Shown: positions 26,946 through 35,022 of the stretch, piece after piece
Numbering within the stretch: position 1 is the stretch's first letter
Layout: every line of letters begins with the position of its first letter
Source: UBA7803 sp040219935
GTDB taxonomy: Bacteria; Pseudomonadota; Gammaproteobacteria; Pseudomonadales; Azotimanducaceae
DNA length: 64,000 nucleotides
Direction of reading: 5' to 3'
Assembly (NCBI GenBank): GCA_040219935.1
Contig: JAVJUA010000080.1
Coordinates: 89,620 to 153,619 of the forward strand
The notes under the pieces: model-generated
What the model was told of the DNA's origin: nothing
The model's database searches: none
The model's input: only the letters and a program-made list of their open reading frames with translations
Program-made: the position numbers and the translations under genes

Positions 26946-26967
26946 GAACTAACAAAAATGATAGTTC
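26946..26967. promoter_or_regulatory. Inverted repeat GAACTA-N10-TAGTTC, candidate operator
   Basis: Perfect 6-bp arms separated by a very AT-rich 10-base spacer (acaaaaatga), 57-78 bases upstream of the TonB receptor ATG in an otherwise GC-rich setting. Size and location fit a dimeric repressor or activator site at a promoter for the receptor. No specific regulator can be named. Confidence 0.4.
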
Positions 26968-26990
26968 CGGGTTCCGGGCGTCGTCGGAAC

Positions 26991-28325
26991 CTATCGGTGC
27001 AGCGTGTACCGCACCCCGACCGAGATGCCGCTGACGTAGCGGCGGTCGATATTCAGCGGCGCGCCGTCGGGCTGCTGCAGGTCGGTGGTGTCGGTGATGA
27101 GCTGGCGGTACGCGGCGCTGAACAGCAGGCGATCCGTGATCGCCGCGTCCGCGCCGATCAGCAGCTGGGCCGCCCTGGCGCTGCCGCTGTCGTCCACCAG
27201 GCGGGACCGCTGCTCATCGGGGCCGCAGATGAAGTTGCTGCAGAAGCCCCGGGTCTCGATGTCGTACTTCGAGCGCAGCATGCCGGCGCCGAGGCCGACG
27301 AACGGCCGGATCGAGCTGCCCGGTGCGAACTGGTAGACGACGTTGGCCATCAGGCCGTAGCTCTCGGCGCGGCCGCTGGCTGCGTCTTCGCCGATCTCGG
27401 GGCTGAACTCCAGCACCTCCACGGCGTTGCGCCAATAGCTCGCCTCGAGCTCGACGCGCCAGCGCTGCCCCAGGTAGCGGCCGACGGCGAGGCTCGTCAC
27501 CGACCCCAGATCGAAGGCGTCGATGACGATGAGCCGGTCCTCGATGTCCTCGTCCTGGGCGAAGGTGCCACCGAAGGTGCCGGCCAGGTACCAGCCGCGC
27601 TGGGGCGCCTGGCGCGGTGCCGGGCCGTCGAAGACTCCGGCCCGGGGGCCGTGATAGCGCAGGCGCAGCCACGCGGACCGCACGCTGTGGTCGGTGCTGA
27701 GCTTGGCGCCGGACACCTCCTCCAGTTCGACGTCCGGGGCGTGCCAGTAGCGGACGTCGGCGGCCAGCTCCAGGCGCCGGGTCAGGGGCACCGTGAACCC
27801 GGCGATCAGCTGCAGCGCCAGCGTGGTGTCGTCGTCATCGACGATGTCGCGGCGCGGGCGCTGCAGGAACGGCGCGTCGATGGCGAGTTCGGAGAAGCGC
27901 AGGTCGACGCGCGACATGCCGATGCCGGCACCCACGTAGGGCCGCCAGGCCTGGCCCGGGCGCAGGTCGCGGATGGCATTCAGCATCAGGCTGGTGGCGG
28001 TCACCGCGTCGCCGGCGTCGGAGTCCACCTCGATGCCGGCGGCCGAGGAGTAGAGGATCTCCGGCGTGACCTCCTGCTTCGAGTACTCGGCCTCCAGGCG
28101 CCAGTGGTCCTGGATGCGTCTGCCCACGGCCGCGGCGAACTGCACGGTGCCGCGGTCGAAATCCATCTGCGCGCCGCTGTCCAGATCGATGCTGTCGGCA
28201 TAGACGAAGCCGGTGCCGGCGCTCAGGTACCAGTCATCGAGCGCGGTGGCGTGGCCGGCCGGAGCGTACAGACAGACGATGGCGACGACGAGGATGGGCA
28301 GGAAAGCTGTGCGATGTATGGTCAT
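26991..28325 (-). CDS. Outer-membrane protein with two tandem OmpX/OmpA-like beta-barrel domains
   Basis: 444 residues: signal peptide ending APAGHA, then two similar halves. Half 1 (about 31-224) has DWYLSAGTGF, WRLEAEYSK, WRPYVGAGIGMSRVD and AWLRLRYHG; half 2 (about 244-444) has GWYLAGTFGG, WRVELEASYW, IRPFVGLGAGMLRSK and ISVGVRYTLHR in the same order. Each half resembles an eight-stranded OmpX/Opa-type barrel, so the protein is either two small barrels joined by a Pro-rich linker (FDGPAPRQAPQ) or one 16-strand barrel. Function unknown. It precedes TonB receptor 1 on the same strand. Confidence 0.75.
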   Translation of the reverse strand: MTIHRTAFLPILVVAIVCLYAPAGHATALDDWYLSAGTGFVYADSIDLDSGAQMDFDRGTVQFAAAVGRRIQDHWRLEAEYSKQEVTPEILYSSAAGIEVDSDAGDAVTATSLMLNAIRDLRPGQAWRPYVGAGIGMSRVDLRFSELAIDAPFLQRPRRDIVDDDDTTLALQLIAGFTVPLTRRLELAADVRYWHAPDVELEEVSGAKLSTDHSVRSAWLRLRYHGPRAGVFDGPAPRQAPQRGWYLAGTFGGTFAQDEDIEDRLIVIDAFDLGSVTSLAVGRYLGQRWRVELEASYWRNAVEVLEFSPEIGEDAASGRAESYGLMANVVYQFAPGSSIRPFVGLGAGMLRSKYDIETRGFCSNFICGPDEQRSRLVDDSGSARAAQLLIGADAAITDRLLFSAAYRQLITDTTDLQQPDGAPLNIDRRYVSGISVGVRYTLHR

Positions 28326-28435
28326 GATCTCTGGTCATGCTGCGAGCGCGTTATTGTAGGGGCTGCGCGGCGATGGGACACGCCCCATCGGGGCGGGTTC
28401 TGTGGCGTGCTGCAGGCGCCCTCGTTGGTAGGTGT

Positions 28436-28464
28436 TTGACGCCCGGCCGCGCCCCCCCTAACGT
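28436..28464 (+). promoter_or_regulatory. Candidate sigma-70 promoter of the acyl-CoA synthetase/aldolase operon
   Basis: TTGACG (28436-28441), a 17-base spacer and TAACGT (28459-28464), 38 bases before the synthetase ATG. The -35 is strong, the -10 matches only in part. It lies in the 176-base divergent gap between the barrel-protein gene and this operon. Confidence 0.4.
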
Positions 28465-28501
28465 TCAACGGATCGGCGTGGGGGCGCCAGGGGGGAGCTT
28501 C

Positions 28502-30052
28502 ATGAATCTGGGAGAAATTCCGGCCAAGCATGCCCGATTGACACCGGGGCGCGAGGCCGTGATCGATATCCCCACCGGCCGCCGCGTCACCTGGCGGGCG
28601 CTGGAGGCGCGCGTGCGACGGGCGGCCAACGCCTTCCGCGGTGGCAGCGGCCGGGGCCTGGGCCTCCAGTCCGGCGACCGGGTGGCGATCCTGTCGAAGA
28701 ACTGCATCGAGTTCCTGGAGACGTTCTTCGCCTGCGCCAGGGCCGGGCTGATCGCCCAGCCGCTGAACTGGCGTCTGGGCACCGGCGAGCTTGGCCGCAT
28801 CCTCGACGACGGCACGCCCAGCGTGGTGCTGGCATCCCAGGAGTTTGCCGGCCTGGCCCGCGAGCTCGAGGCGCCTGGCCGGCGCTGGCTCGACTTCGGC
28901 ACGCCGGGGTCGGAATACGAGCGGCTGCTGGCTGCGGCGACGGAAGACGATCTGAAGATCCGGGTGGCGGGGGCTGATCCGGTGCTCATCCTCTACACCG
29001 GCGGCACCACGGGCGAGTCGAAGGGCGCCCTGCACAGCCACCATGGGCTGTGGACGGGCATGCTCAATCAGACCGTGGCCGAGCGCATCGTGCCGAGCGA
29101 CGTCTACATGCTCACCGGGCAGATGTTCCACATCCCGGTGGCGCTGGCGGTGAACTACATGGCCCACGGCTGCCCGCTGGTGCTGGTGAACTTCGAGGCG
29201 CGCCAGGCGCTGGAGGTGATCCAGCGGGAGCGGGTGTCCGCGTTCCTCGGCATCACCACCATGCTCAACTGGATGATGGCCGTGGACGGCTTCGAGTCCT
29301 ACGACCTGTCGAGCCTGCGCAACATTCAGTACGGCGGCGGGCCAATGCCGGAGAGCGTGGTGCGGGCGGCGCTGCAGGCGTTTCCCTGCACGCTGATTCA
29401 GGGGTACGGGCAGACCGAGGGCATGACCATGTCGTTCCTGTCCCAGGAGGACCACCAGCGGGCCGTGGACGGCGTGCACCCCGAGCGGCTGCGCTCGTGC
29501 GGCCGCGAGGGCTTCGTTACTCGGCTGCGGGTGGTGGACGAGCGCGGCGCCGAAGTGCCGAAGGACGGCGCCACCCCGGGCGAGATCGTCATCGCCTCCG
29601 AGGCCAACATGCTCGGCTACTGGCAGCGCCCGGATCTCACCGCCGAGACGCTGCGCGGCGGCTGGATGCACACCGGCGACATTGCCACCTGGGATGCGGA
29701 AAGCTACGTCTACATCGTCGACCGGGCCAAGGACATGATCATCTCCGGGGGCGAAAACATCTATTCCACCCAGGTGGAGAACGCCATCCATCAGCATCCG
29801 GCCGTGCTCGAATCGGCCGTGATCGGCGTGCCGGACACGGAGTGGGGCGAGGTGGTGAAGGCGGTGGTGGTGCTGAAGCCGAACGCCGCGGCCAGCGCCC
29901 AGGACATCATCGATACGGCGAAGCAGCACCTGGCCTCGTACCAGAAGCCGCGCATCGTCGAGTTCGTGGACGCGCTGCCCAAGGCCCCCACCGGCAAGAT
30001 CCTGAAGCGGGCGCTGCGCGACGCGCACCAGGCCGGGCAGGAGGACAAGTGA
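28502..30052 (+). CDS. Acyl-CoA synthetase, first gene of the side-chain-cleavage-type operon
   Basis: 516 residues, ANL superfamily: P-loop LILYTGGTTGESKGA, IQGYGQTEGMT (A5), GWMHTGDIATWD (A7), DRAKDMIISGGENIYSTQVE (A8) and the catalytic lysine in KAPTGKILKRALR. ATG 28502 is preceded by GGGGGAG. The next gene starts inside its stop (GTGA overlap). The operon context (two hotdog hydratase subunits, Cys-less thiolase, DUF35) suggests it loads a branched or steroid-type carboxylate onto CoA; the substrate is inferred, the reaction type is secure. Confidence 0.88.
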   Translation: MNLGEIPAKHARLTPGREAVIDIPTGRRVTWRALEARVRRAANAFRGGSGRGLGLQSGDRVAILSKNCIEFLETFFACARAGLIAQPLNWRLGTGELGRILDDGTPSVVLASQEFAGLARELEAPGRRWLDFGTPGSEYERLLAAATEDDLKIRVAGADPVLILYTGGTTGESKGALHSHHGLWTGMLNQTVAERIVPSDVYMLTGQMFHIPVALAVNYMAHGCPLVLVNFEARQALEVIQRERVSAFLGITTMLNWMMAVDGFESYDLSSLRNIQYGGGPMPESVVRAALQAFPCTLIQGYGQTEGMTMSFLSQEDHQRAVDGVHPERLRSCGREGFVTRLRVVDERGAEVPKDGATPGEIVIASEANMLGYWQRPDLTAETLRGGWMHTGDIATWDAESYVYIVDRAKDMIISGGENIYSTQVENAIHQHPAVLESAVIGVPDTEWGEVVKAVVVLKPNAAASAQDIIDTAKQHLASYQKPRIVEFVDALPKAPTGKILKRALRDAHQAGQEDK

Positions 30053-30504
30053 GCGCGCTGCTGACCGACCGGCACCTGGCCCACATCGGCCGCGCCGACG
30101 CGCCTCGCACCGAGGTGGTGACCCGCCGCGACATCCGCAAGTACGCGGTGGCCACCAGCCAGCTCGAGCGCCGCTTTCTCGACGGCGACGAGGCGCCGCC
30201 GCTCTTCCACATGGCCCTGTTCTGGGACGTGGTGGAGCAGCACGAACTCACCGAGGACGGCGTCTCCAAGGATCGGCTGATTCCCGAGCTGCCGCTCACA
30301 CGCGCCATGGCCGGCGGCCTCAAGGTCGAGTACCACCGGCCGATCCGCCCGGGCGACGTGCTCACTGCCCGGCGCACGCTCACCAATCTGTATGAGAAGG
30401 CCGGCCGCTCCGGCGCGCTCATCTTCTACGAGGTCGTGATGCAAGTGACCACCGAGGACGGCACCCCCGTGCTGACCGAAACGACCACCCGGATCCTGCG
30501 CTGA
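30049..30504 (+). CDS. FAS1-like / MaoC N-terminal hotdog dehydratase subunit (ChsH2-N-like)
   Basis: 151 residues with the FAS1-like dehydratase hotdog pattern: an N-terminal RRDIRKYAVAT segment, PLFHMALFWDVVEQH, the GGLKVEYHRPIRPGDVLTARRTL strand-helix core and TRILR at the end. It lacks the catalytic Asp/His helix of full MaoC hydratases, which the next gene supplies, so the two should form a heteromeric (R)-type enoyl-CoA hydratase, as ChsH2-N does with ChsH1. GTG start overlaps the synthetase stop by four bases. Confidence 0.8.
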   Translation: MSALLTDRHLAHIGRADAPRTEVVTRRDIRKYAVATSQLERRFLDGDEAPPLFHMALFWDVVEQHELTEDGVSKDRLIPELPLTRAMAGGLKVEYHRPIRPGDVLTARRTLTNLYEKAGRSGALIFYEVVMQVTTEDGTPVLTETTTRILR

Positions 30505-30507
30505 CTC

Positions 30508-30927
30508 ATGGTGGCATTCGCAGACGTTCAGGTGGGTGACCGGCTCGACGAGCAGCGCCGGGAGACCGGCATCGTCCAGCAGTTCCTGTACAACGCGGCG
30601 CTGTGGAACGCGCATCGCATCCACTACGAGGCCCGCTGGGCAAAGGAGGTGGAAGGCTATCCCGACCTGGTGGTGGCCGGGCCGCTGATGGGCGACTGGC
30701 TCACCCAGTGCGTGCTGCTGTGGCTGGGCCCCAGCGGCCGCCTGGTCTCCATCGAGTACAGCAACCGCCAGGCCGCCTACGTGGGCGAAACCCTGACCGT
30801 GGGCGGTGAGGTCACCGAAGTTGATGCGCCCTCGCGCCGGGTGACGCTGCAGATGGCGGTGCGCAATGCCAACGGCGAGGTGGTCACGCCGGGCACCGCC
30901 GTGGTCGAGTTCGGAGGTGCCTCATGA
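30508..30927 (+). CDS. MaoC-like enoyl-CoA hydratase subunit (ChsH1-like)
   Basis: 139 residues, hotdog fold with the hydratase-2 motif in its usual form: NAHRIHYEARWAKEVEGYPDLVVAGPLMGDWL, containing the catalytic His and the G-x-PGLVVxGP-like stretch. This is the catalytic half that pairs with the preceding FAS1-like protein. It starts 3 bases after that gene and overlaps the thiolase gene by four (ATGA). The substrate would be an enoyl-CoA with a branched or bulky group, by analogy with steroid C3 side chains. Confidence 0.84.
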   Translation: MVAFADVQVGDRLDEQRRETGIVQQFLYNAALWNAHRIHYEARWAKEVEGYPDLVVAGPLMGDWLTQCVLLWLGPSGRLVSIEYSNRQAAYVGETLTVGGEVTEVDAPSRRVTLQMAVRNANGEVVTPGTAVVEFGGAS

Positions 30928-32102
30928 CCGACGCCTGGAACCTGAGCGGGCGTATCGCCATTGCCGGCATCGGCGAGACGGCGGTGGGCAAGCTGCCGGG
31001 TCGCACGCCCATGGACCTGGCCGTCGAGGCCGGACGGCTGGCGCTGGCCGACGCCGGCCTGGAGACGGCGGACGTGGACGGTCTTGTCACCTGCAACGCC
31101 ATGGCGCAGTCCTACATGTATCCGGCCGAGGCGCTGGCCGAGTATCTGGGCATTCAGCCTGCCTTCTGCCTGGGGCTGCATGCCGGCGGTGCCACGGCGC
31201 TGTCCGTACTGCGCCATGCCGGCAACGCGATTCTGTCCGGTGCCTGCAGCACGGTGCTGGTCACTCTGGGCGACAGCCTGCGCACCGGGCTCACCCGGGA
31301 AGCGGCCAAGGTGATGCAGTCGTCCGCCAGCCATCCGGAGTTCGAGATGCCCTACGGGCCCACGGCGCCGGCGCTGTATGCGCTGGCGGCACGGGCGCAC
31401 ATGGCTGCACACGGCACCCGGCCCGAGCACCTGGCCGCCGTGGCCGTGTCCGCCCGGGCTCATGCGGCCCGTCATCCGCATGCCGAGAAGCGTGAGCCCA
31501 TCACCGTCGACGACGTCCTGGCGTCACGCATGATCGCCGACCCGCTGCATCTGCTCGACTGCTCGCTCGTCTCCGACGGCGGCGCCGCGGTGGTGCTCAC
31601 CCGCGCCGAGCGGGCGCGCGACCTGGCGGCGCCGCCGGTCTACCTGCTGGGCATCGGCGAGGCCACCCGCCATGAGCACATCAGCCAGGCGGCCGACATC
31701 ACCGCCACGGCAGCGCGCGACTCGGGCCGGCGCGCCTTCGCCATGGCGGGGCTGGCGCCGGCAGACGTGAACGTCGCCGGCATCTACGACTGCTTCACGC
31801 CCGTGGTGCTGATGCTGCTGGAGGATCTCGGCCTCTGCCCGGCAGGCGGCGCCGGCGAGTTCGTGGCCGGCGGCGGCACCGCGCCCGGCGGCGCGCTGCC
31901 GGTGAACACCCACGGCGGCTTGCTCTCCCACTCCCACGCCGGGCACCCCGGCTCCATGTTCCATCTCACCGAGATGGTGCACCAGCTTCGCGGCGCCGCC
32001 GGTGAGCGGCAGGTGGCCGGCGCCCGCATCGCCCTGGTGCACGCCATGGGCGGCACGCTCTCCAGCCACGCCACGGCCCTGCTCGGGCGGGAGGCACCAT
32101 GA
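30924..32102 (+). CDS. Thiolase-fold protein lacking both catalytic cysteines (Ltp2-type aldolase candidate)
   Basis: 392 residues of the SCP-x/lipid-transfer thiolase group: GIGETAVGKLPGRTPMDLAVEAG, DCSLVSDGGAAVVL, YDCFTPVVLMLLEDLGLC and LPVNTHGGLLSHSHAGHPGS. Where thiolases have the nucleophile in C-(A/S)-x-G-x-x-AL, this has HAGGATAL, and the second cysteine block C-x-GGG is HAMGG. Loss of both cysteines rules out classical thiolysis and is the mark of Ltp2-type retro-aldolases, which need a DUF35 partner; one is encoded immediately downstream with a 4-base overlap. Role as an aldolase is inferred. Confidence 0.8.
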   Translation: MTDAWNLSGRIAIAGIGETAVGKLPGRTPMDLAVEAGRLALADAGLETADVDGLVTCNAMAQSYMYPAEALAEYLGIQPAFCLGLHAGGATALSVLRHAGNAILSGACSTVLVTLGDSLRTGLTREAAKVMQSSASHPEFEMPYGPTAPALYALAARAHMAAHGTRPEHLAAVAVSARAHAARHPHAEKREPITVDDVLASRMIADPLHLLDCSLVSDGGAAVVLTRAERARDLAAPPVYLLGIGEATRHEHISQAADITATAARDSGRRAFAMAGLAPADVNVAGIYDCFTPVVLMLLEDLGLCPAGGAGEFVAGGGTAPGGALPVNTHGGLLSHSHAGHPGSMFHLTEMVHQLRGAAGERQVAGARIALVHAMGGTLSSHATALLGREAP

Positions 32103-32491
32103 CCAGCGCCCAGACGTCGAGCGCCCCGTTCTGGGAGGGCTGTGCCCAGGGTGAGCTGCGCATCCAGCGCTGCGCCGCCTGCGGCGGCCACCAGTTCTAC
32201 CCGCGCCCGTTCTGCGTCGGCTGCGGCGCGGGCGAGCCGGACTGGGTGCGCGCCTGCGGGCGTGCCGTGGTGACGACCTACACCCGCGTGCACGTGCCCC
32301 TCGACGAGAGCTGGGCCGGCGAGGCGCCCTACTGGGTGGCCCTGGTGCGCCTGGAGGAGGGGCCCACCCTCATGACCAACCTGGTGGACACCGACGAGGC
32401 CGACGTCGGCATGCCGGTGTCGGTGCGGTTTCGGGCGCGCGCCGACGGGCGGACCGTGCCGGTGTTCGCGCCCGCGATCCAGCAGCGGTAG
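32099..32491 (+). CDS. DUF35 Zn-ribbon/OB-fold partner of the thiolase-like protein (ChsH2-C-like)
   Basis: 130 residues. Rubredoxin-like ribbon CAACGGHQFYPRPFCVGCG (four Cys), then an OB-fold: GRAVVTTYTRVHVPLDES, YWVALVRLEEGPTLMTNLVD and VGMPVSVRFRARADG. DUF35 proteins dock on thiolase-fold enzymes and are needed for Ltp2 aldolase activity; in actinobacterial ChsH2 this domain is fused to the FAS1-like hydratase subunit, here it is separate. Last gene of the operon. Confidence 0.87.
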   Translation: MTSAQTSSAPFWEGCAQGELRIQRCAACGGHQFYPRPFCVGCGAGEPDWVRACGRAVVTTYTRVHVPLDESWAGEAPYWVALVRLEEGPTLMTNLVDTDEADVGMPVSVRFRARADGRTVPVFAPAIQQR

Positions 32492-32577
32492 CTGGGTACC
32501 AGCGGCTGACGGAACGGACCGGGCCCGGACGATGTCCCAACCTGTGACCGCCACCCACATCGTGGCGCCCGACGCAA

Positions 32578-32608
32578 TTGATTCAGCCTATCGAGATATA
32601 GATTTAAT
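32578..32608 (+). promoter_or_regulatory. AT-rich island with candidate katG promoter and OxyR-like half sites
   Basis: A conspicuous low-GC patch 90-120 bases before katG. TTGATT (32578-32583) may be a -35, and TATAGATTTAAT-like sequence (about 32597-32608) contains -10 candidates at non-ideal spacing. CTAT at 32588-32591 and ATAG at 32598-32601 form an inverted pair resembling half of an OxyR site, but the spacing is 6 rather than 7 and further half sites are missing. Tentative. Confidence 0.35.
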
Positions 32609-32697
32609 CATTTGGTTTCGAATGGTGCCCGGCGGGTATGCTGCCGCTTCCGAACCGACCTGTCGGCGATTCTCACCGAGCAAGACGAGGAACGAAG

Positions 32698-34944
32698 ATG
32701 AGCAACCAAGAACACGGTACCACCGTCGCCAGCAACGAGCCGTCTGAGGCCCGGTGCCCGGTCCTGCGGTCGCCGCACCGGGCGGTGGGCAGCGCCGCCA
32801 ACGAGCACTGGTGGCCCAACCAGCTCAACCTGCGGATCCTCCGCCAGAACAACCCGAACGCCAACCCGATGGGGGACGACTTCGACTACGCGGCCGAGTT
32901 CGCCAGCCTCGACTTCGAGGCGTTGGCCAAGGACGTCGATGCCTTGATGACCGATTCCAAGGATTGGTGGCCCGCCGATTACGGCCACTACGGCCCCCTG
33001 TTCATCCGCATGACCTGGCACGCGGCCGGCACCTATCGGGTGGCCGACGGCCGTGGCGGCGGCGGCTCCGGCGCCCAGCGCTTCGCGCCGCTGAACAGCT
33101 GGCCCGACAACGCCAACCTGGACAAGGCGCGCCGGCTGCTGTGGCCGATCAAGCAGAAGTACGGACGCAGGATCTCCTGGGCCGATCTGCTGATCTTCGC
33201 CGGCAACCGGGCACTGGAGACCATGGGCTTCAGGACCTTCGGCTTCGGCGGCGGTCGCGAAGACATCTGGGCGCCCGAGGAGGACGTCTACTGGGGCCCC
33301 GAAACCACCTGGCTCGGCGACGAGCGCTACAGCGGCGACCGCGAGCTCGCCAACCCGCTGGGTGCCGTGCAGATGGGCCTGATCTACGTCAACCCGCAGG
33401 GTCCGAACGGCAAGCCGGATCCGGCGGCGGCCGCCCACGACATCCGCGAAACGTTCAGCCGCATGGCCATGAACGACGAGGAGACCGTGGCGCTGGTGGC
33501 CGGCGGCCACACCTTCGGCAAGTGCCACGGCGCCGCGCCGGAGGAAGGCAACGTGGGCCCGGAGCCGGAAGGCGCGGAGCTGGCGGCGCAGGGCCTCGGC
33601 TGGCGCAACGGCTTCGGCACCGGCAAAGGCAACGACACCATCACCAGCGGTCTCGAAGGTGCCTGGACCAACGATCCGGTCCGCTGGGACAACGGCTACT
33701 TCGAGAACCTGTTCGGCTATGAGTGGGAGCTGACCCAGAGCCCGGCCGGCGCGTACCAGTGGACGCCGAAAGACCCGAAGGCCAAGACCGCCGTGCCGAG
33801 TGCCCACGACGCCTCGAAGCGCGAGGCGCCGATGATGGCGACCACCGACATCGCCCTGATCACCGACCCGGCGTACAAGGAGATTTCCGAGCGCTTCTAC
33901 AAGGACCCGCAGGCGTTCGCCGATGCGTTCGCGCGCGCCTGGTACAAGCTGCTGCATCGGGACATGGGGCCGATCTCGCGCTACCTCGGCCCCTGGGTGG
34001 CTGACGAAGAGCTCATCTGGCAGGATCCGGTGCCTGCGGTGGATCACAAGCTGGTCGACGACGCCGACATCAAGGCGCTGAAGGCCAGGATTCTCGACTC
34101 CGGCCTGTCGATCTCGCAGCTCGTGTCGACGGCCTGGGCGTCGGCGTCGACCTACCGCGATACGGACAAGCGTGGCGGCGCCAACGGCGCCCGCATCCGC
34201 CTGGCCCCCCAGGCCGGTTGGGACGTGAACAAGCGCGCCGGCGTGGCCCATGTGGTGGAGGCCCTCGAGGGCATCCAGCAGGAGTTCAATGGGGCGCAAA
34301 ACGGCGACAAGCAGGTGTCGCTGGCCGACCTCATCGTGCTGGGCGGCTGCGCTGCCGTGGAAGCGGCCGCCAGGCGCGCGGGCCACGATGTCCAGGTGCC
34401 GTTCGCGCCGGGCCGCACCGATGCAGCCCAGGCGCAGACCGACGCCGACTCGTTCGCGCCGCTGGAACCCAGAGCGGACGGTTTCCGCAACTATCTGCAG
34501 AAAGGTGCCAGCCAGCGTGCCGAGCACCTGCTGGTGGACAAGGCCTTCATGCTGACGCTGTCGGCGCCGGAGATGACGGCGCTGCTGGGCGGCCTGCGGG
34601 TGCTCGGTGCCAACGCCGGCGGCTCGAAGCACGGCGTGCTGACCGATCGTCCGGAAACGCTGACCAACGACTTCTTCGTGAACCTGCTGGACATGGCGAC
34701 CGAGTGGCAGCCGACGTCGAAGACCGAGGAGGAGTTCGAAGGCCGTGACCGGGCCAGCGGCAAGGTGCGCTGGACCGGCACCCGGGTCGACCTGGCGTTC
34801 GGTTCCAACTCCGAGCTGCGGGCCCTGGCCGAGGTCTACGCCACCGACGATGCACAGCAGAAGTTCGTGCGCGACTTCGTAGCGGCCTGGGACAAGGTCA
34901 TGAACCTCGACCGCTACGACCTGGCGCGATCGGCAGCGGGCTGA
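32698..34944 (+). CDS. katG: Catalase-peroxidase KatG
   Basis: 748 residues, full length, two-domain class I haem peroxidase. Distal pocket MTWHAAGTYR, proximal haem histidine in VAGGHTFGKCHG, and the Tyr of the Met-Tyr-Trp adduct in LIYVNPQGPNGKPDP; the C-terminal haem-less repeat includes QLVSTAWASASTYRDTDKRGG. Detoxifies H2O2 (catalase) and acts as a broad peroxidase in the cytoplasm. The start is ATG 32698 with GAGGAACGAAG upstream, rather than the in-frame ATG 20 codons earlier. Monocistronic, followed by paired hairpins. Oxidative-stress control is likely but not proven by the upstream sequence. Confidence 0.97.
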   Translation: MSNQEHGTTVASNEPSEARCPVLRSPHRAVGSAANEHWWPNQLNLRILRQNNPNANPMGDDFDYAAEFASLDFEALAKDVDALMTDSKDWWPADYGHYGPLFIRMTWHAAGTYRVADGRGGGGSGAQRFAPLNSWPDNANLDKARRLLWPIKQKYGRRISWADLLIFAGNRALETMGFRTFGFGGGREDIWAPEEDVYWGPETTWLGDERYSGDRELANPLGAVQMGLIYVNPQGPNGKPDPAAAAHDIRETFSRMAMNDEETVALVAGGHTFGKCHGAAPEEGNVGPEPEGAELAAQGLGWRNGFGTGKGNDTITSGLEGAWTNDPVRWDNGYFENLFGYEWELTQSPAGAYQWTPKDPKAKTAVPSAHDASKREAPMMATTDIALITDPAYKEISERFYKDPQAFADAFARAWYKLLHRDMGPISRYLGPWVADEELIWQDPVPAVDHKLVDDADIKALKARILDSGLSISQLVSTAWASASTYRDTDKRGGANGARIRLAPQAGWDVNKRAGVAHVVEALEGIQQEFNGAQNGDKQVSLADLIVLGGCAAVEAAARRAGHDVQVPFAPGRTDAAQAQTDADSFAPLEPRADGFRNYLQKGASQRAEHLLVDKAFMLTLSAPEMTALLGGLRVLGANAGGSKHGVLTDRPETLTNDFFVNLLDMATEWQPTSKTEEEFEGRDRASGKVRWTGTRVDLAFGSNSELRALAEVYATDDAQQKFVRDFVAAWDKVMNLDRYDLARSAAG

Positions 34945-34958
34945 TGATCGCGACGCAG

Positions 34959-35012
34959 GCGGACGGCGGCTGCGCCGTCCGCACGGCGCCGGGCGGCACC
35001 CCCGCCCGGCGC
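34959..35012. terminator. Two adjacent hairpins between convergent katG and TonB receptor 2
   Basis: Hairpin 1: 10-bp stem GCGGACGGCG with loop GCTG (34959-34982). Hairpin 2: 11-bp stem GCGCCGGGCGG with a 5-base loop (34986-35012). Both are perfect and lie in the 78-base convergent gap. Neither has a T tract, so they may be a GC-rich bidirectional terminator or only mRNA end-stabilising structures. Confidence 0.6.
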
Positions 35013-35022
35013 GCCGCTTCCC

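Noticed and set aside
24460..26946. 828-codon open frame antisense to TonB receptor 1
   Set aside because: GC-rich antisense artefact: it mirrors a gene with clear plug and barrel motifs, has a composition dominated by Val/Gly/Arg/His, and shows no family features.
32588..32601. OxyR site upstream of katG
   Set aside because: Only two of four half-sites are visible and the spacing is 6 instead of 7; kept only as a tentative regulatory patch, not called as an OxyR site.
32608..34632. 674-codon open frame antisense to katG
   Set aside because: Its whole length mirrors KatG, whose haem-pocket motifs are intact; no ribosome site and biased composition.
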